Below, in pieces: positions 46,265 to 53,969 of a stretch of DNA of 64,000 nt. The stretch comes from Agrococcus sp. ProA11 (lineage in GTDB: Bacteria; Actinomycetota; Actinomycetes; Actinomycetales; Microbacteriaceae). Numbering within the stretch: the stretch's first letter is position 1; the number at the start of each line of letters is the position of its first letter. The stretch is from the NCBI RefSeq assembly GCF_039880525.1, contig NZ_CP156989.1, forward strand, positions 1,798,001 to 1,862,000, read 5' to 3'. The position numbers were made by a program, and so were the translations under genes. The notes beneath the pieces are model-generated. The model searched no databases and was not told where the DNA came from. It saw only the letters and a program-made list of their open reading frames with translations.

Positions 46265-47038
46265 TCATGCGGCGCTCCGCTCGGCGTCGGCGAAGCAGCG
46301 GCGCAGCACGCCGTGCCAGCGGTTCGAGGGCAGCTCTGGCCGCAGCGCGGCGAGGCCGGTGGCGAACTTGCTGATGCGATCGGGTCGGTGCCCGGCTCGC
46401 CAGAGCAACCGGTCGATCGCGCCGGGCCCGCCGGCGGACTTCGTCTCGACGATCACGAGGCCGGGGGTGCGGAGCGTCGTGCCGTCGCCGAGCTGCCACG
46501 CGAGGTCGGTGTCGACCGTCGCTCGCGTGCCGCCATCGGGCAGCAGCAGCGTCGAGCGTCGATAGCGGGTCTCGAGCACGGGGGCCAGCGGTGGCGCGTC
46601 GATGCCGGCTGCCGCCAGTCCCTCCTCGGCGTACTCCCGCGCGTCGGCCGTGAGCACCTCGCGCTGCTCCGGCGGGTACGGCATCCGCTCCTTCACCGTC
46701 GTGCCGCGACCGCCGCGCGTCTTCAGCTCGAGGAAGGCGAGGTTCGCGTCGACGTAGGTGCGCGTGCGCAGCTTGAAGCGACGCCTGCGGCCGTGGGCGG
46801 CCAGCCGGTAGGCGAGCAGGTCGTCGGAGTCGAAGTAGGTCGAGGCGTAGGCGAGCGAGCGCTCGCCGTCGATCTCGAGCGCGCGCGTGCCCGTCGGCAG
46901 CTGCTCGAGCATGCGTGCGGCGGCCGCCGGATCGAGCGCATACTTGCGGTCGACCCTGGTGAGCAGCGCGGCCGACACGGTGAGCTCGTCGAGCGTGACC
47001 GGGTCGAGCCGGTCGATCGCGTGATCCGTGGCGATCAT
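46265..47038 (-). CDS. VTC-domain protein (polyphosphate polymerase-like)
   Basis: A 257-residue protein with the VTC fold, the catalytic tunnel domain of yeast polyphosphate polymerase Vtc4. Expected basic and acidic tunnel residues are visible: TRVDRKYAL at the start, STYFDSDDLLAYRLAAHGRRRRFKLRTRTY, FLELKTRGGRGTTVKER, ETRYRRSTLLL and IVETKSAGG. It has no transmembrane segment and no SPX domain. It overlaps DUF4956 upstream and the beta-helix lipoprotein region downstream (ATGA both times). Whether the bacterial form makes polyphosphate or modifies another polymer is not settled here. Confidence 0.88.
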   Translation of the reverse strand: MIATDHAIDRLDPVTLDELTVSAALLTRVDRKYALDPAAAARMLEQLPTGTRALEIDGERSLAYASTYFDSDDLLAYRLAAHGRRRRFKLRTRTYVDANLAFLELKTRGGRGTTVKERMPYPPEQREVLTADAREYAEEGLAAAGIDAPPLAPVLETRYRRSTLLLPDGGTRATVDTDLAWQLGDGTTLRTPGLVIVETKSAGGPGAIDRLLWRAGHRPDRISKFATGLAALRPELPSNRWHGVLRRCFADAERSAA

Positions 47039-47604
47039 GCCGTCACCTGCTTGCGCGCGACCGTCGGGGCATCCCAGCGCACGTCGACGCGGGTGGCGTC
47101 GTTGATGAGGTCGAGCTCGACCACCGTGGCTTGCCGCACGCGGCCGCCCAGCAGCAGCTCGAGGTGCTCGATGAGCTCTGCATCGTCGACGATCGCGCGG
47201 TCGAGCCGCACCTGCTGGTGCCGAGCGGCGGCGAGCATCCGAGGATGATCCACGATCGCCATCGCCCCGACGACGAGCGCGACGAGGACGACTGCCATGG
47301 GAAGGCTGTCGCCGCCGAGCCCGGTGACGAGACCGATCGCGAGCGAGGCGAAGTAGTAAGCGACCTCGCGCTGCGAGATCTCGGTCGAGCGGAGTCGGAT
47401 GATCGAGAGCACCCCGAAGAGGCCGAGACCGACACCGATGGATGCCGTGACGCTGGCAAGCACGAGGCTCACGGCGAGGACGCCGATGTTGACCCCGACG
47501 AAGGCGACCAGCAGGTCACGGCGTCGGTGGCGTCGGAAGTAGATGCCGTAGGCCATCACGGCGATGGCGAGTGCGTCGATGCCGATCATGATGAGGTCGT
47601 TCAC
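47035..47604 (-). CDS. DUF4956 membrane protein
   Basis: A 189-residue protein with four N-terminal transmembrane segments (about 5-120) and a small cytoplasmic C-terminal domain. GVGLGLFGVLSIIRLRSTEISQREVAYYFASLAIGLV is the hallmark of DUF4956. These proteins almost always accompany VTC-domain proteins and are likely their membrane partner or export channel. GTG at 47604 overlaps the glycosyltransferase stop (GTGA). Confidence 0.88.
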   Translation of the reverse strand: MNDLIMIGIDALAIAVMAYGIYFRRHRRRDLLVAFVGVNIGVLAVSLVLASVTASIGVGLGLFGVLSIIRLRSTEISQREVAYYFASLAIGLVTGLGGDSLPMAVVLVALVVGAMAIVDHPRMLAAARHQQVRLDRAIVDDAELIEHLELLLGGRVRQATVVELDLINDATRVDVRWDAPTVARKQVTA

Positions 47605-48701
47605 GGGAGCTCCAAGCGGTTCTGCGGTTCGGTCGGACGGAGAGCGGCCAGCTGCAGCGCACCGGCGGCGCGCGGTCGAGGCGCGACGCTGAAGACGCCG
47701 AAGCGCTGGGCCAGGTAGGTGAGTGCGGCGAGCGCGGCGTCGATGCCGAGCTTTGCCGGCAGCAGGGCGGCGCCTGCCGTGACGGCGATCTGCAGGGCGA
47801 GGGCTCCGACAGCGGCGACGACCACGGCCAGGATCGCGTAGCGACGGGCTTGCTCGCGCAGCGAGCCCTCCGCGTGGAAGATCCAGCGACGGCCGATCAG
47901 GAAGTGCGCGGTCGCGCTGACGCCCCTCGCGAGCAGGGCGGCGAGCCCGGCAGCGCCGAGGACGCCGGTGAGCACGACGACCAGCACGGCGTCGAGCAGG
48001 AAGCAGGAGATGCCGAGCGCGGTGAACCGCGCGATCGGAGCCAGCAGCGGGCCGGCGATCCGCGCGGAATCGCTGAGCGGGCGGAAGTGCGACGAGGCGT
48101 TCTGATCCAGGTAGACCGTTGCGATCGGCACGCCGTGCAGCGGCACGCGGCGCCGCGCGGCGTCGAGCAGCACGCGCTGCTCGTGCTCGAAGCGGTCGCC
48201 GGGCACGGCGACGATCCAGTGCAGGGCATCCGCCGGCAGCCCGCGGAGTCCAGTCTGCGCGTCGCCCACCCGCACACCGGACGCGAGGGCGAAGAGGGTG
48301 CGCGAGACGGCATTGCCGATGCGGCTGCGCGCCGGCACGACACCGGTGAAGCATCGCTCCCCGAGCACGATGGCGCCGCTGTGCGCACCCGACTCGAGTG
48401 CCATCTCGACAGCCGCGACATCGTCGGGCCGGTGCTGGCCGTCGCAGTCGGCGGTGACGATATGCTCGCCCGGGTGGGCGGCCATGATGTGGGCGATGCC
48501 CGTGCGGAGCGCGGCTCCCTTGCCGAGATTGCGCTGGTGGTGGAGCACCGTGGCGCCCAGCCGGGCGACCTCGGTGAAGGCGGCGGCGGCACTCGGCCGA
48601 CTGCCGTCGTCGACGACGACCACGGTGCGGGGCGCGAGTGCCTCGACGAGGGCCACCAGGCGCTGGTCGGGGCCGAGCGCGCAGATCAGGACGACGGCCA
48701 T
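47601..48701 (-). CDS. GT2-family glycosyltransferase fused to a GtrA-like membrane domain
   Basis: A 366-residue fusion. Residues 1-210 are a GT-A glycosyltransferase domain (VVVVDDGS, NLGKGAALRTGI, the metal DXD region IVTADCDGQHRPDD, GDAQTGLRGL), similar to dolichol-phosphate sugar synthases. Residues 220-345 have four transmembrane segments with the GtrA pattern (FLIGRRWIFHAEG). Such fusions make and flip polyprenyl-linked sugars for envelope glycans. Two bases separate it from the preceding glycosidase gene. Confidence 0.88.
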   Translation of the reverse strand: MAVVLICALGPDQRLVALVEALAPRTVVVVDDGSRPSAAAAFTEVARLGATVLHHQRNLGKGAALRTGIAHIMAAHPGEHIVTADCDGQHRPDDVAAVEMALESGAHSGAIVLGERCFTGVVPARSRIGNAVSRTLFALASGVRVGDAQTGLRGLPADALHWIVAVPGDRFEHEQRVLLDAARRRVPLHGVPIATVYLDQNASSHFRPLSDSARIAGPLLAPIARFTALGISCFLLDAVLVVVLTGVLGAAGLAALLARGVSATAHFLIGRRWIFHAEGSLREQARRYAILAVVVAAVGALALQIAVTAGAALLPAKLGIDAALAALTYLAQRFGVFSVAPRPRAAGALQLAALRPTEPQNRLELP

Positions 48702-48703
48702 GC

Positions 48704-49621
48704 TCAGCCCACCACGTAGAGGATGTCGCTGGTGGCGCGCTCGCCGCCGTTCGATGGCGTGTTCACGACCTCGCCGTCGACGACCATGGTGGAGGATCCG
48801 CCGCCGTCGAGGTTGTAGGCGGTGATGGCGCCGAGGGACTGCAGCGTGTCGGCGAGCTCCGTGAGCGTCATGCCGGCGCTGGCGTCGCTGCGGCCGTCGA
48901 CCACCACGAACGCGATGCTGCCGTCGTCGAGGATCGCCACCGCGGTGCGCGGCTGGTCGCCTTGGATCGAGTGGTTGCCGAAGTTGGTGTCGATCTCGAC
49001 GCTGTCGATGCCCGCGACGATCTCGCCGTCTTCGACCAGCGCCGGGCCGAACGAGAGCGTCTGCCAGGCGCCGTCGTCGAGCAGCTGCTCGCCGGAGGTG
49101 GTCGTCTCGTCGACGATGGCAGCCGACCCGTCGCGGTAGAGCACGAGCGCCTCGCGCGCGCCCTCGTCGCGGTAGAGCACGCCGTTGCGGATGACGATGC
49201 CGGTGTCGCGGAAGCCGTAGTAGTCGCCGTTGATCGCGAGGCTCGCGCCGACCTGCTCGGCGATGACGCTCGGCAGCTCGGTGATGTTCTCGCCGTAGGC
49301 GTCGTCGGCGAAGGCGCTGCGCAGCTGCGTCATGTCGTCGGGGTCGACGATCGCGGTGGTCACGACCGCGGCATCCGCCCCGCTGCCGATGCTCTCGGTG
49401 GCGACGGTGAAGCTCGCCGCCTCCGTACCCGTCGCGGTCGAGTCGCTCTGCAGGGAGGATGCGCCGACCAGCTCGACATGCTCGACCACGAAGCGGTCGA
49501 GCGCCCAGGCGAGCCCACCGGTCGCGACCGTGCCGACGACCAGTCCAGCGGCGATCGCGGCGCGGATGCGCAGCGAGCGGCGGCGGCGGGAGGCGGCGGC
49601 TGCGGTGGGTGCGGAGTGCAT
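48704..49621 (-). CDS. phosphodiester glycosidase family protein (NAGPA domain), membrane-anchored
   Basis: A 305-residue protein with one N-terminal transmembrane segment (about 20-42) and an external NAGPA domain. The fold's signatures are visible: LAINGDYYGFRDTGIVIRNG, QPRTAVAILDDGSIAFVVVDGR and AYNLDGGGSSTMVVDGEVV. NAGPA-type proteins remove sugars from phosphodiester-linked glycans. The start is ATG 49621, with GTG 49639 as alternative. It is the first gene of the five-gene envelope unit. Confidence 0.85.
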   Translation of the reverse strand: MHSAPTAAAASRRRRSLRIRAAIAAGLVVGTVATGGLAWALDRFVVEHVELVGASSLQSDSTATGTEAASFTVATESIGSGADAAVVTTAIVDPDDMTQLRSAFADDAYGENITELPSVIAEQVGASLAINGDYYGFRDTGIVIRNGVLYRDEGAREALVLYRDGSAAIVDETTTSGEQLLDDGAWQTLSFGPALVEDGEIVAGIDSVEIDTNFGNHSIQGDQPRTAVAILDDGSIAFVVVDGRSDASAGMTLTELADTLQSLGAITAYNLDGGGSSTMVVDGEVVNTPSNGGERATSDILYVVG

Positions 49622-49639
49622 ACCTCTAGAGATACGCAC

Positions 49640-49768
49640 CGCGCCCTAACCGGGTCGGAAGCGATGCTTGGTCCAGCATGAGCGGCTCACAGCAGCGCGC
49701 AGTGCGTTCGCTGTGCGTCACCTATCACGCCATGGCGCGGCGGCGCCGAGGCGAACGGCGAGTTGGGC
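49640..49768. other. intergenic region between the sensor kinase and the glycosidase operon
   Basis: 129 bases holding the promoter region of the five-gene unit. I see no clear -35/-10 pair; a weak TATCTC lies 7 bases before the ATG at 49621. Possible target region for the response regulator encoded just upstream. Confidence 0.3.
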
Positions 49769-51208
49769 TCAGCGCAGCGGCAGGTGCACGCTGACCTGCG
49801 TGAGACCCGGTTCGCTCTCGATGTCGATGGTGCCCCCGTGCGCGATCACGATCGCCTGCGAGATGGAGAGGCCGAGCCCCGTGCTGCCCTCGCTGCGCTG
49901 CCGTGCCTGATCCCCGCGCGCGAAGCGCTGGAACAGGCGCTCACGCAGCTCGGGGTCGATGCCGGGTCCGTCGTCGGTGATGCGGATGGTGGCGTGCGCA
50001 GCGTCGTGCGTGAGCGATGCCGTCACGGCAGTGCCAGCAGGGGTGTGGGCGCGCGCGTTGCCGAGCAGGTTGACGATCACCTGGCGGATCCTGTCCTCGT
50101 CGCCGATGATCTCGACCGCCTCCTCGACGTCCAGCAGCCATTCGTGGTCGGGCGAGGCGGCATGGGCGTCGCTCACGGCGTCGATGAGCACCAGCGCGAG
50201 GTCGACGCGTTCGCGCCGCAGCTGCTGGCCGGCGTCGAGGCGCGCCAGCAGCAGCAGGTCGTCGACGAGCGAGCTCATGCGCACGGCCTCCGCGCCGATG
50301 CGGTCGAGGGATCGCGCCTGCGTGGGCGTCATCGGAGCCCCCTCGCCCTGCGAGAGCTGGGCGTAGCCGCGGATCGAGGCGAGCGGCGTGCGCAGCTCGT
50401 GGCTCGCATCCGCGATGAAGCGTCGCAGCTGCTCCTCGCTGCGGTGCCGAGCCGAGAGGGATGCCTCGACGTGCGTGAGCAGGGTGTTGAGCGCGAGACC
50501 GACTCGGCCGACCTCCGTGCGCGAGTCGGTATCGGCAGCGGCCACGCGCTCGGGCAGCTCGACCTCGCCGACGTCCAGTGGGCGCTCGGAGACGCGCTGG
50601 GCGGTGCGCGCCACGCGGTCGAGCGGGCGCAGCGCGCGTGCGACCACGACCGACAGCCCGATCACCACCAGCAGCAGCGCGGCGCCCATGACTCCGGCGA
50701 GGATCGCCGAGATCGCCCCGGTGGTCGCGTCCACCTCGTCGAGCGAGCTGCCGGAGACGACGGTGCGATCACCGCGCGTATCAGCGGCGACGCGGAAGGT
50801 GCCGAGCTCGCCGCCGAGATCGAGCGTGACCGGCGTGCGCTCGGTCAGCTCTGCCGCTCGCAGCGCCTCGATCTGCGAGGTGGCGAGCGGGATCTCCTCG
50901 CCATCGACCCCCGTGTAGGCGGCGCTCTCGACTGCTCCTGCGCTGTCGAAGACCGCCTGCAGGGTGCCGACGCGTGCCGCCGGCCCCTCGCTGCCGCCGG
51001 GCGGTCCGCCCTGCCCGTCGGTCGGCTCCTCGCGTGGGGCGGCCGCGAAGTCGAGCCCGGCCAGCACCTGCTCGTCGAGGCGCTCCAGCACGGCCGATCG
51101 GAGCGTCGCCACGGTCGTGATGCTGGTGACGAGGAAGGCGAGCGCGACGAGGATGGCCGCACCGGTCACGAGTGTGCGGCGCAGGGTCCAGGCTCGACGA
51201 AGCGTCAC
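49769..51208 (-). CDS. sensor histidine kinase
   Basis: A 479-residue membrane sensor kinase: transmembrane segments at about 13-35 and 165-190, an external domain of about 130 residues with a Gly/Pro-rich loop, HAMP (ALRPLDRVARTAQRVSERPLDV), HisKA with the phospho-acceptor His in FIADASHELRTPLASIRGY, and the HATPase boxes NLLGNARAH, DDGPGIDPE and GSTGLGLSI. GTG at 51208 overlaps the regulator stop (GTGA). Orientation and position suggest that it controls the following envelope unit. Confidence 0.93.
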   Translation of the reverse strand: MTLRRAWTLRRTLVTGAAILVALAFLVTSITTVATLRSAVLERLDEQVLAGLDFAAAPREEPTDGQGGPPGGSEGPAARVGTLQAVFDSAGAVESAAYTGVDGEEIPLATSQIEALRAAELTERTPVTLDLGGELGTFRVAADTRGDRTVVSGSSLDEVDATTGAISAILAGVMGAALLLVVIGLSVVVARALRPLDRVARTAQRVSERPLDVGEVELPERVAAADTDSRTEVGRVGLALNTLLTHVEASLSARHRSEEQLRRFIADASHELRTPLASIRGYAQLSQGEGAPMTPTQARSLDRIGAEAVRMSSLVDDLLLLARLDAGQQLRRERVDLALVLIDAVSDAHAASPDHEWLLDVEEAVEIIGDEDRIRQVIVNLLGNARAHTPAGTAVTASLTHDAAHATIRITDDGPGIDPELRERLFQRFARGDQARQRSEGSTGLGLSISQAIVIAHGGTIDIESEPGLTQVSVHLPLR

Positions 51209-51936
51209 GCCGGCTTGATCGTGTAGCCGACGCCGCGCACGGTGTGGATCATCGGCTCACCGACCGCGTCGATCTTCTTGCGGAGGTAGGAGATGTAGAT
51301 CTCGACGATGCTCGACTTGCCGCCGAAGTCGTAGCTCCACACGCCGTCGAGGATCTGCGCCTTGCTCAGCACCCGGCGGGGGTTGCGCATCAGGAAGCGC
51401 AGCAGCTCGAACTCCTTGGCGGTGAGGCTGATCGTCGTGCCGGCTCGCTCGACGTCGTAGGTCTCCTCGTCGAGCACCAGATCGCCGACCCGCAGGCGTG
51501 GGTCTGCATCCGCGATCGCGATGTGGCGGCGCGCCATGCGACGCAGGCGTGCGACGACCTCCTCGAGGTTGAACGGCTTGGTGAGGTAGTCGTCGCCGCC
51601 CTCCTCGATGCCGGCGATCCTGTCTTCGACCGCATCCTTGGCAGTGAGGAAGAGCACCGGCACGGTGCTGCCGTTCGCGCGGATCCGACGCAGCACCTCC
51701 ATGCCGTCGAGCCCCGGCAGCATGATGTCCAGCACGATGATGTCGGGCTGGAACTCGCGCACCGCGTTGAGCGCGTCCTGGCCGTTGCCGGCCGTGCGGG
51801 CCTCCCAGCCCTCGTTCGCCAGGGCCATGCGCAGCAGCTCGCTGAGGTTCGCCTCGTCGTCGACGACCAGAGCGCGCACGGGCATGCCGTCGGGGCGCAG
51901 GAGCGTCGCGCGCGGCGTCGGCGGAGTCATGGTCAT
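51205..51936 (-). CDS. OmpR/PhoB-family response regulator
   Basis: A 243-residue DNA-binding regulator. Receiver: acidic pocket VVDDEAN, phospho-acceptor Asp in IIVLDIMLPGLDG, FLTAKD and the Lys in YLTKPFN. The C-terminal winged helix has LTAKEFELLRFLMRNPRRVLSKAQIL and YISYLRKKID. I chose ATG 51936 (MTMTPPTPRATLL); the ATG codons at 51930 and 51885 are alternatives. It is co-transcribed with the kinase. Confidence 0.93.
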   Translation of the reverse strand: MTMTPPTPRATLLRPDGMPVRALVVDDEANLSELLRMALANEGWEARTAGNGQDALNAVREFQPDIIVLDIMLPGLDGMEVLRRIRANGSTVPVLFLTAKDAVEDRIAGIEEGGDDYLTKPFNLEEVVARLRRMARRHIAIADADPRLRVGDLVLDEETYDVERAGTTISLTAKEFELLRFLMRNPRRVLSKAQILDGVWSYDFGGKSSIVEIYISYLRKKIDAVGEPMIHTVRGVGYTIKPA

Positions 51937-52071
51937 AGTCAACCCGATTCTCAAGCGTCGGTGAGGAATCCGGAGGCGGATCCCGTTCGGCATCGTGCCG
52001 CGAGATCACGAGCACCACCATCACGCTTCCTTGGAGGGAGGTAAGCGCGGGCGCGTCCGGTCGCCCGAGGT

Positions 52072-52464
52072 TCAGCCGTCGAGGCGCTTCTGAGGCTTCG
52101 GCTTCGGCTTCGGCTTCGGCTTTGGCTTCGCCTTCGGCTTCTGCTTCGGCTTCGGCTTCGGCTTCGACGTCTGTGTCGCGGCGATCGTCTGCGCCACCTC
52201 GTGCAGCCAGTCGATGTCTGCGATCGCGTCGTCGTCGACGATGCCGTAGAGCTTCGAGCCCGGGTAGGCCTCGCCGCGCGGAAGGTGCTCGGTGAGCTCG
52301 GTGGCCTCGGGCACCAGCTTGAGCAGCAGCGTGTCGTCGCAGATGAAGCCGAAGATGCGGTCGTCGCAGTAGATGGCGTGCTGGCCGAACAACGGATGCA
52401 GCCGGATCGGCAATGGCTCGAACGCCTCCCGGATGCGCTCGAGCGTCTCTGGTCGGTTCGGCAT
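52072..52464 (-). CDS. TfoX N-terminal domain protein with Lys-Pro repeat tail
   Basis: A 130-residue protein. Residues 1-95 resemble the TfoX N-terminal domain (IRLHPLFGQHAIYCDDRIFGFICDDTLLLKL, YPGSKLYGIVDDD). The tail is a (Lys-Pro)n stretch that may bind nucleic acid or the cell wall. TfoX is a competence regulator in proteobacteria, but single-domain relatives like this are of unknown function. ATG 52464 follows a -10-like CATGCT at leaderless spacing. Confidence 0.75.
   Translation of the reverse strand: MPNRPETLERIREAFEPLPIRLHPLFGQHAIYCDDRIFGFICDDTLLLKLVPEATELTEHLPRGEAYPGSKLYGIVDDDAIADIDWLHEVAQTIAATQTSKPKPKPKQKPKAKPKPKPKPKPKPQKRLDG
52094..52166. repeat. 6-bp repeat tract (GGCTTC) coding Lys-Pro units
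   Basis: About twelve hexamers, mostly GGCTTC, encode the KPKPKP tail of the TfoX-domain protein on the minus strand. Expansion or loss of units would keep the frame. Confidence 0.85.
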
Positions 52465-52470
52465 GCAGCG

Positions 52471-52476
52471 AGCATG
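52471..52476 (-). promoter_or_regulatory. -10 element of the TfoX-domain gene (CATGCT)
   Basis: CATGCT, six bases, then ATG at 52464. Confidence 0.45.
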
Positions 52477-52486
52477 GCACGCAGGC

Positions 52487-52558
52487 GAGCTCGGGTGGAG
52501 TCCGTATCTCGAGCTCGGGTCGAGTCCGGACCTCGAGCTCGGGTCGAGTCCGGATCTC
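52487..52558. repeat. 24-bp tandem repeat, three copies
   Basis: Units at 52487-52510, 52511-52534 and 52535-52558 begin GAGCTCGGGT and differ at three or four positions. They lie upstream of the TfoX-domain gene in a non-coding gap of 133 bases. There are no spacers, so it is not a CRISPR array. Confidence 0.9.
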
Positions 52559-52597
52559 GGGCCGGGCGGGTCTGCCCGCATCGACAGGCCGTGCAAC

Positions 52598-52686
52598 TCA
52601 GAAGGGCATGGTCGCTGGTGGTGCGTTCGATTGTTCCGGTTCGCCGCGGGGGTGGGTGCCCCATGGCTGGTCTTCGGCCGCCGGGG
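52598..52686 (-). pseudogene. cut-off 3' end of the DUF222/HNH gene
   Basis: Joining the sequence before 52687 (minus strand) to the HNH gene at 54027, minus one copy of the GGG target duplication, restores one open frame. The tail reads PAAEDQPWGTHPRGEPEQ and then ends ...MPF and TGA at 52598-52600, a normal ending for this family. This fragment is now separated from its gene by the insertion element. Confidence 0.85.
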
Positions 52687-52713
52687 TGAACCGTCCCCGG
52701 TTCTCTGCCGCTC

Positions 52714-53661
52714 CTATGCGGGTGCCAGCACCGGGTGTGATGGCGTTTCGAGGTCAGCGTAGTACGCGGCCTCGAACTCCTCGGGAGGGACGTCGCCGAG
52801 GGTGGAATGCAGGCGCCTGGCGTTGTACCAGTCGACCCATTCAGCGGTGACCCATTCGACGTCCTCCAGCTGCTTGAGCGGACCGGTCCGGAAGGGCGAG
52901 TCGTCGCGAATCGCTTCGGTCTTGAACAGCCCGATCGTCGACTCGGCGAGAGCATTGTCATACGCGTCGCCGATCGAGCCGATCGACGCAGCGATGCCCT
53001 CCAGGGCGAGCGTCTCGGCGAAGCTCACGGACGTGAATTGAGACCCGGCATCGCTGTGATGGACCAGTCCGTCGAGCGCCGGGCGGCCGGCTCGGTCGCG
53101 CCGCCACAGGCCCATCCGCAGCGCCGTGGTCACCAACGGTGTCGTCTTCGTGGTCGCGGCCTGCCAGCCGACGATCGCGCGTGAGAAGCAGTCGATCACG
53201 AACGACACGTACGCGAACCCGGCCCAGGTGCGCACGTAGGTGAAGTCCGCCACCCAGCGCTGGTTCGGCGCGGGCGCGGTGAAGTCCCGCTCGAGCAGAT
53301 CCGGTGCGCGCTCGGCGTTCCGATCCGGGACGGTCGTGCGCACGCCACGCCCGCGCACCCGGCCGTTGAGGCCGAGATCCCGCATCAGCCGGTCCACCCG
53401 CCGCTGGGACACGTCGTGGCCGGCACGTCGCAGATGCGTGGTCATCTTCCGCCGCCCGTACATGCCCTCCGGCGTGCCGACCGTCGCCAGCAGCGCGTCG
53501 ATCACCACCGCGTCATCCACAGCGCGGTTGCTGGGCTGGGCGCGCTTCCACGCCCGGTAGGTTCGCGCGGCGACCTCCACACCCTGCTCCCGCAGGACCT
53601 GGCAGATCGACTCGACCGCGCGGCCCTTGGCTCGCTGCTCGTCGATGAAGCCGACGATCAG
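52714..53661 (-). CDS. IS3-family transposase OrfB (DDE catalytic domain)
   Basis: OrfB supplies the RNase H-like catalytic domain. The DDE triad is visible in NQRWVADFTYVRTW (Asp), GLVHHSDAGSQFTS (Asp) and DNALAESTIGLFKTE (Glu). It is in the -1 frame relative to OrfA, as usual for IS3, and would be made as an OrfAB fusion by programmed frameshift. The overlap zone (about 53660-53690) reads ...RPPTPLIVGFIDEQ in the OrfB frame. The first conventional start is GTG at 53580; I could not identify a classic slippery heptamer. Confidence 0.92.
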   Translation of the reverse strand: MIVGFIDEQRAKGRAVESICQVLREQGVEVAARTYRAWKRAQPSNRAVDDAVVIDALLATVGTPEGMYGRRKMTTHLRRAGHDVSQRRVDRLMRDLGLNGRVRGRGVRTTVPDRNAERAPDLLERDFTAPAPNQRWVADFTYVRTWAGFAYVSFVIDCFSRAIVGWQAATTKTTPLVTTALRMGLWRRDRAGRPALDGLVHHSDAGSQFTSVSFAETLALEGIAASIGSIGDAYDNALAESTIGLFKTEAIRDDSPFRTGPLKQLEDVEWVTAEWVDWYNARRLHSTLGDVPPEEFEAAYYADLETPSHPVLAPA

Positions 53662-53969
53662 CGGCGTCGGGGGTCGAGTTCCCCGGCGAAGAAAACCGCC
53701 GCGTCGCGCAGGATCGCGTTCGCCTCACGCAGCTCACGGTTCTCCCGCTCAAGCCGCCGCACCCGCTCCGACTCGCTCGTCGAGGCGCCCTGCCGTTCGC
53801 CGGCGTCGATCTGAGCCTGCCGCACCCATCGGCGCAGCGACTCGGCCCCGAAGCCGAGCCGTTTCGAGACCGTCTCGCACGCGGTCGTCAGGTTCGGGTA
53901 CTCATCGAGATGGTCGAGCACGAGCCGGATCGCTCGCTGCTTCGTCTCCTCCGGGATCTGCTTCGGCAT
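53658..53969 (-). CDS. IS3-family transposase OrfA (HTH domain)
   Basis: A 103-residue DNA-binding protein: helix-turn-helix (QRAIRLVLDHLDEYPNLTTACETVSKRLGFGAESLRRWVRQ) and a leucine-zipper-like coiled coil (ERVRRLERENRELREANAIL). The start is ATG 53969 (MPKQIPEE). It recognises the terminal repeats and, alone, usually represses transposition. Confidence 0.92.
   Translation of the reverse strand: MPKQIPEETKQRAIRLVLDHLDEYPNLTTACETVSKRLGFGAESLRRWVRQAQIDAGERQGASTSESERVRRLERENRELREANAILRDAAVFFAGELDPRRR

Noticed and set aside
52048-52067. CGGGCG/CGCCCG hairpin after the TfoX-domain gene as terminator
   Set aside because: Six base pairs with no T tract is expected by chance at this GC content, so it is not listed as a feature.
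52487-52558. CRISPR array
   Set aside because: The three units are directly adjacent with no spacers, and no cas genes are near.
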